Below are positions 46,802-54,774 of a stretch of DNA of 55,659 nucleotides, piece by piece (position 1 is the first letter of the stretch; each line of letters starts with the position of its first letter). The notes below the pieces were generated by a model. It was not told the origin of the DNA. It saw only the letters and a program-made list of their open reading frames with translations, and searched no databases. The stretch comes from CAZEDU01 sp964511185 (GTDB lineage: Bacteria; Myxococcota; Myxococcia; Myxococcales; Myxococcaceae), in contig CAZEDU010000017.1 of assembly GCA_964511185.1 (NCBI GenBank), forward strand, positions 1 to 55,659, given 5' to 3'. The translations under genes and the position numbers were made by a program.

Positions 46802-49537
46802 ATGTCATCTCGGGTCGAGCACCAGGGCGCACCGAATTCGCTGTCCTCCACGCGCGCTCAGCAGCGGCGGCGGGCCGACGAAGCGCTCGCGCGGCGGGTG
46901 CTCCAGACGCTGCCGCCGCTCGAGCGGGGTGACTCGGGCGCCTTCGTGCGCGCGTTGGTGCAGCAGCTCAAGAACCAGGGCTTCTGGAGCGAGCCGGCGA
47001 TGCCCGCGCGGTTTGACCGACGGACCGAGCGCGCCGTCACCGCCTACCAACGGCAGCGCGCCCTCGACGTCGACGGCCGGGTCGGCCAGCAGACCTGGGC
47101 CGCGCTGCTCGAGCTCCACCCGCAGGCGCCAGGCAATCAGCTGCTCGCGCCGCGCGGCACGCAACCGAAGCAGACCCGGCGCGCGCGGCCGCCGCGGAAT
47201 CCCGACGCCGAAGCGCTGTCCGCCGCGAAGCGAAACCTCACCGCGCTCACGCGTCAGAAGCTTCCTCCCGACACCCGGTCCTTCCTCCTCGACCCGTCCG
47301 AGCGCCAGCCCGGCGTCGTCCTCGAGCAGCTCACCGCGCTCAAGGGCCCCGCCGACGCCAAGCGCTTCGAGGCGCTGGTCGACTCGGTGAAACCCCAGCT
47401 CGAGCAGCTCGAGCGCGTGGTGCGCGGCGGCCCTCCGTTCGTGCGCGGCGAGGACGGCGCGCCGCGGCTGGGCGCGGCGAGCTACCTGCCGATGGCGCTC
47501 GCGAGCATCGCCCGGAGCAAGGCGTTCGAAGGCAAGCCGGTCACTTTCTCGGTCAACGTGATGACCGCGCAGAAGCGGCTGGGCCCGCTCAACCAGATGT
47601 ACGCGCCCGGCGGGCACGAGCTGCTCATCGGCGTCGAGACGCCTGGGCAGCCGCCCCGCTTCTTCCGCGTGAAGGACGCCTTCCTTCAACGAAGCCTGAT
47701 GGGGGGCTTCGTCGCGCAGCCCGCCTACGCGCGCACGCTCGAGACGCTCGCCGCCTCCCCGAAGCTCGCCCGGGCTTGGTTCACCCACTACGAGCAGCTT
47801 CGGCCGGGCGAGGCGACGAACGCGAAGGCGGCCTTGGCGGCCATCGACCCGAAGGACAGCCGCGCGCTCCAGTGGGTGATGGCGGCGGTGCTCTCGATGC
47901 GCCCCGCGCAGCAGGCCGAGCTCGCCGAGCACGTGCACGCGCGCACGCCGCCTTCGGAGCGAGAGGGTGCGGGCGAGGACACCTTCGAGGCCCTCACCAC
48001 GCCCGTCGAGGTCGACCCGGACAGCCACCTGGTGGCCAACGCCGCGGCGAACCACGTGGCCTTCGGCACCCCTGTGGAGCGCACCTACCAGCCTGCTTCG
48101 AAGGCCCGCTCGAGCGGAGTGCCCGTCACCGTCAACCTCGCGGGCGCCAAGCTGTCCAAGGGCTACCACTTCATCAGCGACGACGCGCACATCGACACGG
48201 TGTTTCAGCCGCAGTACCTCGCGTTTCGCCGGAAGCACACCGCCGAGCCGAAGCCGTACGAGGGCCGCGAGGCGCTCCTTCAGGAGATGGCGCGCGAGAG
48301 CGGCATGACGGTCGACCCGAAGACCGGCGCGCTGAGCGAAGAGGACGAGAAGCTGCTCGGCCCCATCGCCGACGAGCTGGTGCGCCTGGGCCAGGGCAAG
48401 CCCCGCGTGGGAATCGTTCCGGTCTTCTACCTGAGCCCCGAGAGCGACCAGCCGATCCCCATGCCGCTCTTCCGGGTGCTGACGACGCGGCCGCTCGACT
48501 TCCAACGGAAGTCGGGGTTGGTGGAGCGGTTCGTCGACGCCGAAGGGCGCGTCTACGACTCGTTCGACGACTGGCGGCGAAACAACGTGCTGCCGCCCGG
48601 GAAGATGGTCTTCCCCAAGGGCGGGCGTCTGAGCGGCGGCGGCAAGGTCGCGCTCGAGTGGGGCAACACGCCCAAGACCATCGACTCCACGCGCGAGCGC
48701 ATCCTGGGCGGCATCGATCGCTGGACCGGCAAGCTGATCCTGCCCGCCCTGCTCATCGCGCCCATCCCCGGCATCGGCATCCCGGCCGCCATCGCCTTCT
48801 CGGTCATCTTCGGCTGGGCCGGCGCGCGGGCCATCGGCCGCCAGGCGGACCGGCAGCGCCACGGCCAGAGCCTGTCGCTGCTCGACCCCGCCGCGCGGCA
48901 AGACTGGTTCCGCATCGCGGAGGCCGTGCCCATGGTCGGCCTGGCGCCGTTCTTGGTCTCGGGCCTGCGCACGATGAAGCTCGCCCGCGGCGCGGGTCCG
49001 TCGCGCACCCGCCGCTTCATCCACACCCGCGCCGCGCGCACCGACGCCACGTCCCGCTTGGGCCGCCTCACGGTCAGCCTCGCCAAGCGCGTCGAAGGCC
49101 ACCTCAAGGACGCCGAGTACATCCGCAAGGCGGCCGCCGGAGACAGGACCGCCGCGTTCAGTTACATGAGCCGCGCGCTCCCCAAGACCGTGCAGTCGAC
49201 CAACCTGGTGAACGCCGCCTCGATGCCGATGCTGGTGGATCAGACGCACCAGGTCTTGAAGAACTGGGAGAAGCTCGAGAAGGACGGCACGGTCAACCTC
49301 GACTCGTTCCTCCGCGCCGTGCAGGTGCTGTCCTTCCCGCTGCTGCTCGCCACGCAGGCGCGGCAGCTCGGCGTCAAGAGCTTCTGGTCGAACCAGCACC
49401 TGCGCACGCGCGCCGAGACGCTGGTGAAGACGGCGAGCCGCCAGCCTGGCTCGGGGTACCTGGTGCGCTTCTTCTCGAACAAGAAGAACCGCCAGGACGC
49501 GATCGTCCTCTTGAAGCTCCTCAACCGCGTGGCCTGA
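46802..49537 (+). CDS. Large protein with peptidoglycan-binding domain, unknown function
   Basis: A 911-residue product without a signal peptide. Residues ~37-103 form a PG_binding_1 domain (LERGDSGAFVRALVQQLKNQ, ERAVTAYQRQRALDVDGRVG, QTWAALLEL). The middle (~130-640) is unrecognised; a segment with KGYHFISDDAHIDTVF and another around FYLSPESDQPIP may be parts of one or two domains, possibly DUF4781-like. Two hydrophobic segments at ~645-680 (LILPALLIAPIPGIGIPAAI, FSVIFGWAGARA) resemble a hairpin used for membrane insertion. The C-terminus is helical and basic. A cell-wall-targeted effector or large enzyme is possible. It stands alone between a REP copy and a convergent pseudokinase gene. Confidence 0.6.
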   Translation: MSSRVEHQGAPNSLSSTRAQQRRRADEALARRVLQTLPPLERGDSGAFVRALVQQLKNQGFWSEPAMPARFDRRTERAVTAYQRQRALDVDGRVGQQTWAALLELHPQAPGNQLLAPRGTQPKQTRRARPPRNPDAEALSAAKRNLTALTRQKLPPDTRSFLLDPSERQPGVVLEQLTALKGPADAKRFEALVDSVKPQLEQLERVVRGGPPFVRGEDGAPRLGAASYLPMALASIARSKAFEGKPVTFSVNVMTAQKRLGPLNQMYAPGGHELLIGVETPGQPPRFFRVKDAFLQRSLMGGFVAQPAYARTLETLAASPKLARAWFTHYEQLRPGEATNAKAALAAIDPKDSRALQWVMAAVLSMRPAQQAELAEHVHARTPPSEREGAGEDTFEALTTPVEVDPDSHLVANAAANHVAFGTPVERTYQPASKARSSGVPVTVNLAGAKLSKGYHFISDDAHIDTVFQPQYLAFRRKHTAEPKPYEGREALLQEMARESGMTVDPKTGALSEEDEKLLGPIADELVRLGQGKPRVGIVPVFYLSPESDQPIPMPLFRVLTTRPLDFQRKSGLVERFVDAEGRVYDSFDDWRRNNVLPPGKMVFPKGGRLSGGGKVALEWGNTPKTIDSTRERILGGIDRWTGKLILPALLIAPIPGIGIPAAIAFSVIFGWAGARAIGRQADRQRHGQSLSLLDPAARQDWFRIAEAVPMVGLAPFLVSGLRTMKLARGAGPSRTRRFIHTRAARTDATSRLGRLTVSLAKRVEGHLKDAEYIRKAAAGDRTAAFSYMSRALPKTVQSTNLVNAASMPMLVDQTHQVLKNWEKLEKDGTVNLDSFLRAVQVLSFPLLLATQARQLGVKSFWSNQHLRTRAETLVKTASRQPGSGYLVRFFSNKKNRQDAIVLLKLLNRVA

Positions 49538-49541
49538 CGCT

Positions 49542-51086
49542 TCAGCGCTCCCGGGTCCGGCGCTTCTTCTTCCTCAGGTCGGCCTTGCTCGGCTTCTTCT
49601 TCGCAGGCGCGGGCGTCAGCGCCGCGCCCGCATCGGCCTCCTCCACCGTCCCCGCGTCCAGCGGTTCCTCGCCGGCGTCCGCGGCGTCGCCCGCATCGGG
49701 CGCCTCCATCCCCGCATCGAGCTCGCCCGCATCTTCCTCGAGCAAAGGCGGCGGCTCGGGCAACGGCGGCGGCGCGCCGCGCACCCGGCGGACCTGGGCG
49801 TCGAGCCACTCGGGCGCGAGCGTCTTCGCCGCGGCGAGGCCACCGGCGACCAAAACGAGGAGGAGCGCGAGCAGCCTTCGCCCGGTCTTTCGCGGACGCG
49901 GCGCCGGCGGCCGGTCGTCGTCCGCGTCGTCCGCGTCGTCCGCGTCGGCGACCGCGCGCGAAGGGCGCTTCGCCGCTCCGGTGGCAGGCAGGTCGTCGAC
50001 CGAGACGAACGCCTCGGCGGGCGGCGGCGGCGAGGGAGGCTCCGCGGGCCTCGCCTGCCGCGGCCGCGTCGGCTCGTCTTCGACCAGATCGCCGAGCGGA
50101 ATCTCCACCGACTGGGTCGGCGGCGGCGCCGCGACGAGCAGCGACTTGAGCGGCATCACCGCGGTGGTCTCGCGCTGCTCCTCCTGCTGCACCCGATCGC
50201 GCCACCACGCCCGGCGCGCCTCAAAGCGGCTGCGCACCCACGCGGCGCTGGCCTCGCGCGAGAAGAAGCTCGCCGCGGCCACCTTCTCGAGCTCGCGCGC
50301 CAGCTCGAGCGCGTTCGCGTAGCGGCTCTCCTTGCTCGGGTAGAGCGCGCGCATCAGCACCGCGTCGAGCTGCGGAGGCAGCGCCGGGTTCTTCTTCGAC
50401 GGCGGCGGAAACTCCGACTGTGAAGGCGCGCGCGCCACCACCTCGGCGTACGCGTACGAGCGGCCCGTCAGGTGGCTGTGCAGCACCGCGCCCAAGGAGA
50501 AGACGTCGGTCCGCGCGTCGAGCGCCTCGCCCCGCAGCTGCTCGGGCGCCAGAAACGACGAGGCGCGCGGCGCGGGCTTGAGCGGCGAAGGCAACCCGAA
50601 GTCGCCGAGCTGGGTCGCGCCTTCGAAGGTGACGAAGAGGTTGTGGTCGCTCACCCGCCGGTGCAGGAGCGGCCGCGGCCGCCCGAACGGATCGACGAAG
50701 GTGTGCGCGTAGTTCAGCGCGTAGGCGGCGTCGCGGACGGCCAGCAGCACCAGCCCCGCCGGCACCAGCTCCCCTTCGGGCAGCGAGTGCGCCAGGTCGT
50801 AGAGCGAGACGCCCGCCACCAGGTCCGACGCCACGAACAGCGCGCCGTCTTGGGCGACCAGCTCCCCCACCCGGACGATGGCGGGGTGGGCGAGCGCGAC
50901 CGCCGTCTTGATGTCGGCGACGAACTGTTGATTGAGCAGCTCGTCGGCGACCTCCGCGGGGTCCAGCCGCTTGAGCGCCACCCAGCGGCGGTAGCCGCCA
51001 AGGCCCTTCTGGGCCGCCAGCTGGCTGGCCCCTTCCGCCTCGGGAGACAGCGGCCCGACGAGCTCGTATCGACCCAGACCAGCCAC
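49542..51086 (-). CDS. Pseudokinase (Hanks-type fold) with membrane anchor
   Basis: A 514-residue product. The kinase fold spans ~7-285: Lys39 (WVALK) and DFG (162-164) are present, but the glycine loop is missing (GPLSPEAEGA), and the catalytic loop reads HRRVSDHN (142-149), so Asp of HRD is Arg144. Catalysis is therefore unlikely. The Asn149 is kept. A Pro/Ala/Asp linker, one membrane span (RRLLALLLVLVAGGLAAAKT, ~415-435) and a periplasmic tail rich in Asp-Ala-Gly and Pro (DAGDAADAGEEPLDAGT) follow. It likely works as a scaffold or allosteric partner. The divergent gene at 51147 begins 60 bases away and probably shares control. Confidence 0.8.
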   Translation of the reverse strand: MAGLGRYELVGPLSPEAEGASQLAAQKGLGGYRRWVALKRLDPAEVADELLNQQFVADIKTAVALAHPAIVRVGELVAQDGALFVASDLVAGVSLYDLAHSLPEGELVPAGLVLLAVRDAAYALNYAHTFVDPFGRPRPLLHRRVSDHNLFVTFEGATQLGDFGLPSPLKPAPRASSFLAPEQLRGEALDARTDVFSLGAVLHSHLTGRSYAYAEVVARAPSQSEFPPPSKKNPALPPQLDAVLMRALYPSKESRYANALELARELEKVAAASFFSREASAAWVRSRFEARRAWWRDRVQQEEQRETTAVMPLKSLLVAAPPPTQSVEIPLGDLVEDEPTRPRQARPAEPPSPPPPAEAFVSVDDLPATGAAKRPSRAVADADDADDADDDRPPAPRPRKTGRRLLALLLVLVAGGLAAAKTLAPEWLDAQVRRVRGAPPPLPEPPPLLEEDAGELDAGMEAPDAGDAADAGEEPLDAGTVEEADAGAALTPAPAKKKPSKADLRKKKRRTRER

Positions 51087-51146
51087 GGTCGTGGAATTGT
51101 AGTCGAGACCTGGCAGGTGCCCAATTTGGCGTTATTTGGAGGGCCT

Positions 51147-51566
51147 ATGGCATCGGCCTTCGAGAGAGACTGGATCAAGCGGTTGGCCAAGCAGATCGCC
51201 GAAGCGCTCGCCCTGATGTTCAAGCTGAAAGACCGCGGCGAGTACGCGCAGGCGCTCGGCGCGCTGCACGGCAGCTACCCCTCCCTCTTCGGGCTCGAGC
51301 CCGGGCCCTTGCGCTTCATGTCGCCGGAGGAGGTGGGCGACCTCTTGGGGGACACCGCCAAGCTCGTCACGCTCGCGCGGCTCCTCGAGGAAGAGGCAGA
51401 CCTGCACGAGCAGCTCAGCGACCCGCTGCGGGCGCAGACCGAGCGGCAGCGCGCCATCGCGCTTTACCTGGAGGCCGCTTCCCGCGGCGGGCTCGACTCA
51501 GAGAGCGCCGCGCGGCTCAAGGGCCTGAGCGCGCGGGTCACCGAGCCTCCACCTTCCGCGGGATGA
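51147..51566 (+). CDS. DUF6483-like helical protein
   Basis: A 139-residue product. Nearly all alpha helix: WIKRLAKQIAEALALMFKLK, GEYAQALGALHGSYPSLFGL, and a last helix with QRAIALYLEAASRG. This follows the DUF6483 pattern, which resembles TPR-like helices, but the role of the family is unknown. It is divergent from the pseudokinase gene with 60 bases between, so co-regulation is likely. Its 3' end overlaps the convergent antitoxin gene by 29 bases. Confidence 0.55.
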   Translation: MASAFERDWIKRLAKQIAEALALMFKLKDRGEYAQALGALHGSYPSLFGLEPGPLRFMSPEEVGDLLGDTAKLVTLARLLEEEADLHEQLSDPLRAQTERQRAIALYLEAASRGGLDSESAARLKGLSARVTEPPPSAG

Positions 51567-51912
51567 GCGCCTCCATGGGGATGTGGAGCTCGTCGAAGAG
51601 TCGACGCACCATGTCCACGGTGAGGCTCCGCTTGTGGTTGAGGATCTCCGAGACCCGGCTGCGAGAGCCAAGAATAGGGACCAGGTCCTTCGGCTTCATT
51701 CCCGCCTGCTCCAGCCGAAACCGGATGGCCGCGATTGGATCGGGCTCCTCCATGGGGAACGTCCTCCGCTCGTAGTCGTCGACGAGAAGCGCCAGAACCT
51801 CCAGCGCGTCGTGGGCCGCGGAGCCAGGCTTCGCCTCGAAGAGGCTCTCGATGGCCTTGAGGGCCTTTCGGTACTCCTTCTCGCTGTTGATGACCTTCAG
51901 CTTCGGCTTCAT
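51538..51912 (-). CDS. higA: HigA-type antitoxin (XRE HTH)
   Basis: A 124-residue product. The first ~60 residues are helical (KALKAIESLFEAKPGSAAHD, LALLVDDYERR), then an HTH domain at ~70-115 with GMKPKDLVPILGSRSRVSE and a third helix (SLTVDMVRRLFDEL). This matches the HigA family (COG5499) that binds and neutralises HigB and represses its operon. It starts 9 bases after the toxin gene. Confidence 0.85.
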   Translation of the reverse strand: MKPKLKVINSEKEYRKALKAIESLFEAKPGSAAHDALEVLALLVDDYERRTFPMEEPDPIAAIRFRLEQAGMKPKDLVPILGSRSRVSEILNHKRSLTVDMVRRLFDELHIPMEALIPRKVEAR

Positions 51913-51921
51913 CTCAATCTC

Positions 51922-52269
51922 CTACTCGCGCCTCTTCGCCTTCGTTGCCGGCCTCTTCGGAGGCGGAAGCCCTATCGTCGTCACGTCAACCACGTCGTAC
52001 TCCTCGTGCGTGCCGACCCATTTGATGAGCACCAACTCGATGCTGTACTTCACCCACACGACGAGTCGGAACTTGTTGCCCCCGATGTTGAAGACGATGC
52101 GGCCGTCGCCGACGAAGTCTGCGCTTCGATACAGCTTCTTCACGTCCGCTGGGCTCTTCCACTTGGCCTTCTCGACTTCCTTGAACCATGACAACAACGG
52201 CTGCTTGGCGTCCTCACACCCGTCACGTTCCCAGAGCCTCCTCAGGAGCGACCGGGAAATAATCTTCAC
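51922..52269 (-). CDS. higB: HigB-type toxin (mRNA interferase)
   Basis: About 115 residues from GTG at 52269; an ATG at 52293 is also in frame but lies inside the operator palindrome, and the family usually begins VKIISRS or MKIISRK. Family features: SRSLLRRLWERDG, WFKEVEKAKWKSPADVKKLY, IVFNIGGNKFRLVVWV and VGTHEEYDVVD. It cuts ribosome-associated mRNA. The toxin gene comes first, as in other higBA pairs. The Shine-Dalgarno is not clear; a leaderless start is possible. Base composition is a little more AT-rich than its surroundings. Confidence 0.85.
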   Translation of the reverse strand: MKIISRSLLRRLWERDGCEDAKQPLLSWFKEVEKAKWKSPADVKKLYRSADFVGDGRIVFNIGGNKFRLVVWVKYSIELVLIKWVGTHEEYDVVDVTTIGLPPPKRPATKAKRRE

Positions 52270-52285
52270 CTCCACAAGATAACTT

Positions 52286-52302
52286 GTTCCCATTTTGGGA
52301 AC
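52286..52302. promoter_or_regulatory. HigBA operator palindrome
   Basis: GTTCCCA-TTT-TGGGAAC, a perfect 7-bp inverted repeat just upstream of higB. It lies where the -35 or upstream edge of the promoter would be, with an AT-rich TTATCT stretch between it and the start. HigA proteins bind such repeats to repress the operon. Confidence 0.7.
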
Positions 52303-52374
52303 AACCCCAGCCGGATTTGCCCCTGGAGTTCCTGGGGTTCGACGGCTGTCCCACACGCGTGCGGTAGCGACCTG

Positions 52375-53184
52375 TCAGGGGGTAGACGCCTCGGCGCTCT
52401 GCAACAGCGCGGGTGCCTGAGGCAGCGCGGGTGGCCGGTGAATCGACGCCGCTGGGTACTTCGAGGCGAGCTCGAAGTAGCGCTGCTCCTTCACCCGCTT
52501 CAACTGTGCGCGCGACAGCCCGCTGGGCGTCCGCAGCTCGAAGCGCTCCCCGTCGGCGCGCACCACCGACACCTCGTCGCAGAACAGCCAGCGCACCTCG
52601 CCGCGCTCCGTGGCGTGCGCGAAGTAGATGTTCCCGCGGCCCACCGCCGGCCGAACGGGGCAGCGGCTGCGCGCGGCCGTCCGCTGCACCTCGAGGTCTT
52701 CGTTCCACTCGGCGCGCGCCCGCTGCGCCTCGACGAAGGCCTTCACCGCCGCCGCCTCGCCCACGCGCGCCCGCGCATCCACCACCAGCGCCCGGCCGCG
52801 CTCGATGACCGGCAAGAGGCTCCGCGCTTCGACGAAGCGGCAGCGCTCGACCAATTTCAAGTTCCGCTCGTGCTCCTCGAGCCTGGGCTCGAGCGTGTCC
52901 GCCGCCTCGGCGAGCCACGCCATCTGCTCGTCGGAGACCTGCCCGCTCTCGACGGTCGTCTCCTTCACGAAGCGATGGAGCAGCCCGTTCATGCTGGTCA
53001 GCTCGTCGAAGAGCCAGCGCGGCTCGGCGTCGCAGATGCTCGAGCCCTCCCCGCCGTACGCTCGATAGGAGGCGCGCGCCGTCATCAGGACGTAGCTCTG
53101 CATCGGCGGCGGCGCCGGAGGCCCAGTGGCGCAGCCGCAGAGCACGGACACGGCGGCGGCGATGGTGACGTTGAGAGCTCGCAC
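52375..53184 (-). CDS. Lipoprotein, unknown function
   Basis: A 269-residue product. Signal MRALNVTIAAAVSVLCGC gives lipidation at Cys18. After a Pro-rich stretch, the mature part is mostly helical (EQMAWLAEAADTLEPRLEEH, LLPVIERGRALVVDARAR), with a short beta section NIYFAHATERGEVRWLFCDE. No known domain is recognised. It stands between higBA and the minus-strand pair at 53203-54405; a shared promoter is not evident. Confidence 0.65.
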   Translation of the reverse strand: MRALNVTIAAAVSVLCGCATGPPAPPPMQSYVLMTARASYRAYGGEGSSICDAEPRWLFDELTSMNGLLHRFVKETTVESGQVSDEQMAWLAEAADTLEPRLEEHERNLKLVERCRFVEARSLLPVIERGRALVVDARARVGEAAAVKAFVEAQRARAEWNEDLEVQRTAARSRCPVRPAVGRGNIYFAHATERGEVRWLFCDEVSVVRADGERFELRTPSGLSRAQLKRVKEQRYFELASKYPAASIHRPPALPQAPALLQSAEASTP

Positions 53185-53202
53185 GTCCTGTCAATGGCGG
53201 CG

Positions 53203-53847
53203 CTAAATCGCGTCGCTCTGGAAGAACCTCAGCTTCGCCTCGGCGCCCAGCCGGTAGCTGTAGCGCAGCGCGCTCAAGAGCCGATCCATGCGCTGCGACT
53301 TCACCAGTGGGACGAGCCTCTGACAGTACCGCTTGGCGAGGCGGTTGGCTTCTTCGTAGCGCCACCGCTCGTCGTGCGTGAGGTCCTCGCGGTAGCGCAC
53401 GCGCTCGAACAGGCGGCTGATCAGCTCGCGCGCGAACGCCTCGGCCTGCGCGCCCCACTGGTGCATCAGGCAGCTGGCGAACTTGTCGACCTCCGCCTGC
53501 GCTTCGAGCTCGAGCAAGCTCACCGTGCGGCCCTGGCCCGCCACGTGCGCCAGGTACACGAAGTGCGAGACGCCCTCGGCGAGCTGGCAGTAGCTCTCCA
53601 GATCGGCGTGCACCATCTGCTCGGGCCGGTGCTGCTCCATCTGTCGCGCGCGGGCGATGAGGTCCTTCGACAGAAAGAGCGCGAGCTCCAGGTCTCCCTC
53701 CTCTTCGAGGACCAGGAGCTCCTCGGGCGCGCGGCCGGTGGCGCCGAGCTTGGCCGCGGCCTCCTCGTCGACCAAGAACTCGGTCGCGCGCGCCTGGCAC
53801 CGGATGCCGTAGATGGCCTCCAGGTGCTCTTGGATTCGCCCGACCAC
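53203..53847 (-). CDS. Helical protein, unknown function, coupled to upstream gene
   Basis: A 214-residue product from GTG at 53847, which shares one base with the upstream TAG (TAGTG). All helical: RIQEHLEAIYGIRCQARA, EEGDLELALFLSKDLIARAR, QAEVDKFASCLMHQWGAQAE, LSALRYSYRLGAEAKLRF. No catalytic motif or known family is seen. Similar short helical proteins exist in other myxobacteria, but I cannot name one. The coupling suggests it works with the 53847-54405 product. Confidence 0.6.
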   Translation of the reverse strand: MVGRIQEHLEAIYGIRCQARATEFLVDEEAAAKLGATGRAPEELLVLEEEGDLELALFLSKDLIARARQMEQHRPEQMVHADLESYCQLAEGVSHFVYLAHVAGQGRTVSLLELEAQAEVDKFASCLMHQWGAQAEAFARELISRLFERVRYREDLTHDERWRYEEANRLAKRYCQRLVPLVKSQRMDRLLSALRYSYRLGAEAKLRFFQSDAI

Positions 53848-54405
53848 TAGTTGGGCAGCCCCTTGGGAACGACCATCCCGGCTTCGACCAGCACCTCGCC
53901 GAGCCGAGCGTTCCCGGTGCGCGCCCAGCTTTCGAACACCTTGAGCGTGCCGCTGGGCCCATTCGCCACCAGCCCGCGCGCGGAGATCTCCTCGAGCACC
54001 TCGACCAGCGCGCGGAACTTGTGGTGCAGCTCTTGGTACGCGATGGCGAAGTTGCTCGTCGGCGACAGCGTGGCGACCTGGCCGTACGCCGCGCCGCCCA
54101 TCTCGATGTAGTACTCGGGGCCGACCACGCNNNNNNNNNNTGTCCCCCAGCCGGCGCAGGGTGCGGATCTTCTGCTCCCGGTCCTGCTGCAAGGCCTTGT
54201 GGTACAGCACGGCCAGCGGCTCGTGGTCCTTGCGGCCGCCGATCTCTTCGTTGAACAGCTTCTCGGCCGCCGCGAACTCGGCGAGCAGGTTCACCAGATA
54301 GAACTCGGTGACCTCCGCGAGCGTGACGCGCTGCCGGGCGATCGCGTCCTCTAACAGCAGCTTGAAGAATTCCTTGAGGGATGACCCCGCGACCAGATCG
54401 CTCAA
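53847..54405 (-). CDS. Helical protein, unknown function, across an assembly gap
   Basis: About 185 residues. I chose TTG at 54405 as start because AGGAGG lies seven bases upstream; the frame continues to 54438 but without a ribosome site. The N-terminal half (SLKEFFKLLLEDAIARQRVT, FYLVNLLAEFAAAEKLFNEE, LAVLYHKALQQDREQKIR) is alpha-helical. It reaches the 10-N gap at 54131. The second part has PEYYIEMGGAAYGQV and YQELHHKFRALVEVLEEISA, ending GMVVPKGLPN. No family is recognised. Its upstream region carries CIRCE-like repeats, so it may share heat-shock control with groESL. Confidence 0.55.
54131..54140. other. Assembly gap (10 N)
   Basis: It lies inside the coding frame of the 53847-54405 gene. 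The frames on either side do not match without adjusting the length, so the real gap is not exactly ten bases. Confidence 1.
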
Positions 54406-54467
54406 TTGATCCTCCTGGCGACCCCAAAACGGTAGCAACCACGCCGCGAAGCTGCAAAATTAGCCCT

Positions 54468-54481
54468 GTCATTCCAATGAC
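54468..54481. other. Short palindrome upstream of groESL
   Basis: GTCATT-CC-AATGAC, a perfect 6-bp inverted repeat in the divergent region, ~60 bases from the TTG start at 54405. Possible operator; too short to be certain. Confidence 0.35.
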
Positions 54482-54487
54482 TTACAC

Positions 54488-54512
54488 TGGCACTCCAACC
54501 CGGGGAGTGCCA
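54488..54512. promoter_or_regulatory. CIRCE-like repeat 1
   Basis: TGGCACTC-N9-GAGTGCCA, perfect 8-bp arms with exactly the nine-base spacer of CIRCE. It differs from the consensus in the outer bases. It lies between the divergent TTG-start gene and groES, nearer the former, and may be an HrcA site. Confidence 0.6.
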
Positions 54513-54531
54513 GCCCCCCGCGGGCGGCGAT

Positions 54532-54556
54532 TGGCACTCGGTGGTCGAGAGTGTCA
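54532..54556. promoter_or_regulatory. CIRCE-like repeat 2
   Basis: TGGCACTC-N9-GAGTGTCA, one mismatch between the arms, again with a nine-base spacer. It is 44 bases after repeat 1 and about 140 bases before the canonical element. Confidence 0.55.
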
Positions 54557-54655
54557 GCGCGGGCGACGAAGGCACCAGGAAATCGGGCCTCCGCGCACGC
54601 CCAAGGAGGCTATTCCTCGAGTGATGTCATCGATTTACAAAGCGACCGGGCCGTC

Positions 54656-54683
54656 TTGACGGTCGGATCGCGGTGGTTATTAT
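54656..54683 (+). promoter_or_regulatory. groESL promoter (sigma70 type)
   Basis: TTGACG at 54656-54661 and TATTAT at 54678-54683, 16-base spacer, upstream of the canonical CIRCE by ~15 bases. Transcription would start about 54690, so CIRCE falls in the early leader, the standard position for HrcA repression. Confidence 0.8.
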
Positions 54684-54698
54684 CCGCGCGCTCATGCC

Positions 54699-54725
54699 TT
54701 AGCACTCGTACCCCATGAGTGCTAA
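54699..54725. promoter_or_regulatory. CIRCE element (canonical)
   Basis: TTAGCACTC-N9-GAGTGCTAA, exact 9-bp arms and nine-base spacer, matching the consensus for the HrcA repressor that controls groESL in many bacteria. It lies 50 bases before groES. Confidence 0.97.
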
Positions 54726-54774
54726 AGGCGCGGCTGTCAGTACCTCAACCACCGAAACCATAAAGGAGCAGAAC

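Noticed and set aside
46805..49399. An 864-codon antisense frame under the PG-binding gene
   Set aside because: No recognisable motif; the sense frame holds a clear PG_binding_1 domain.
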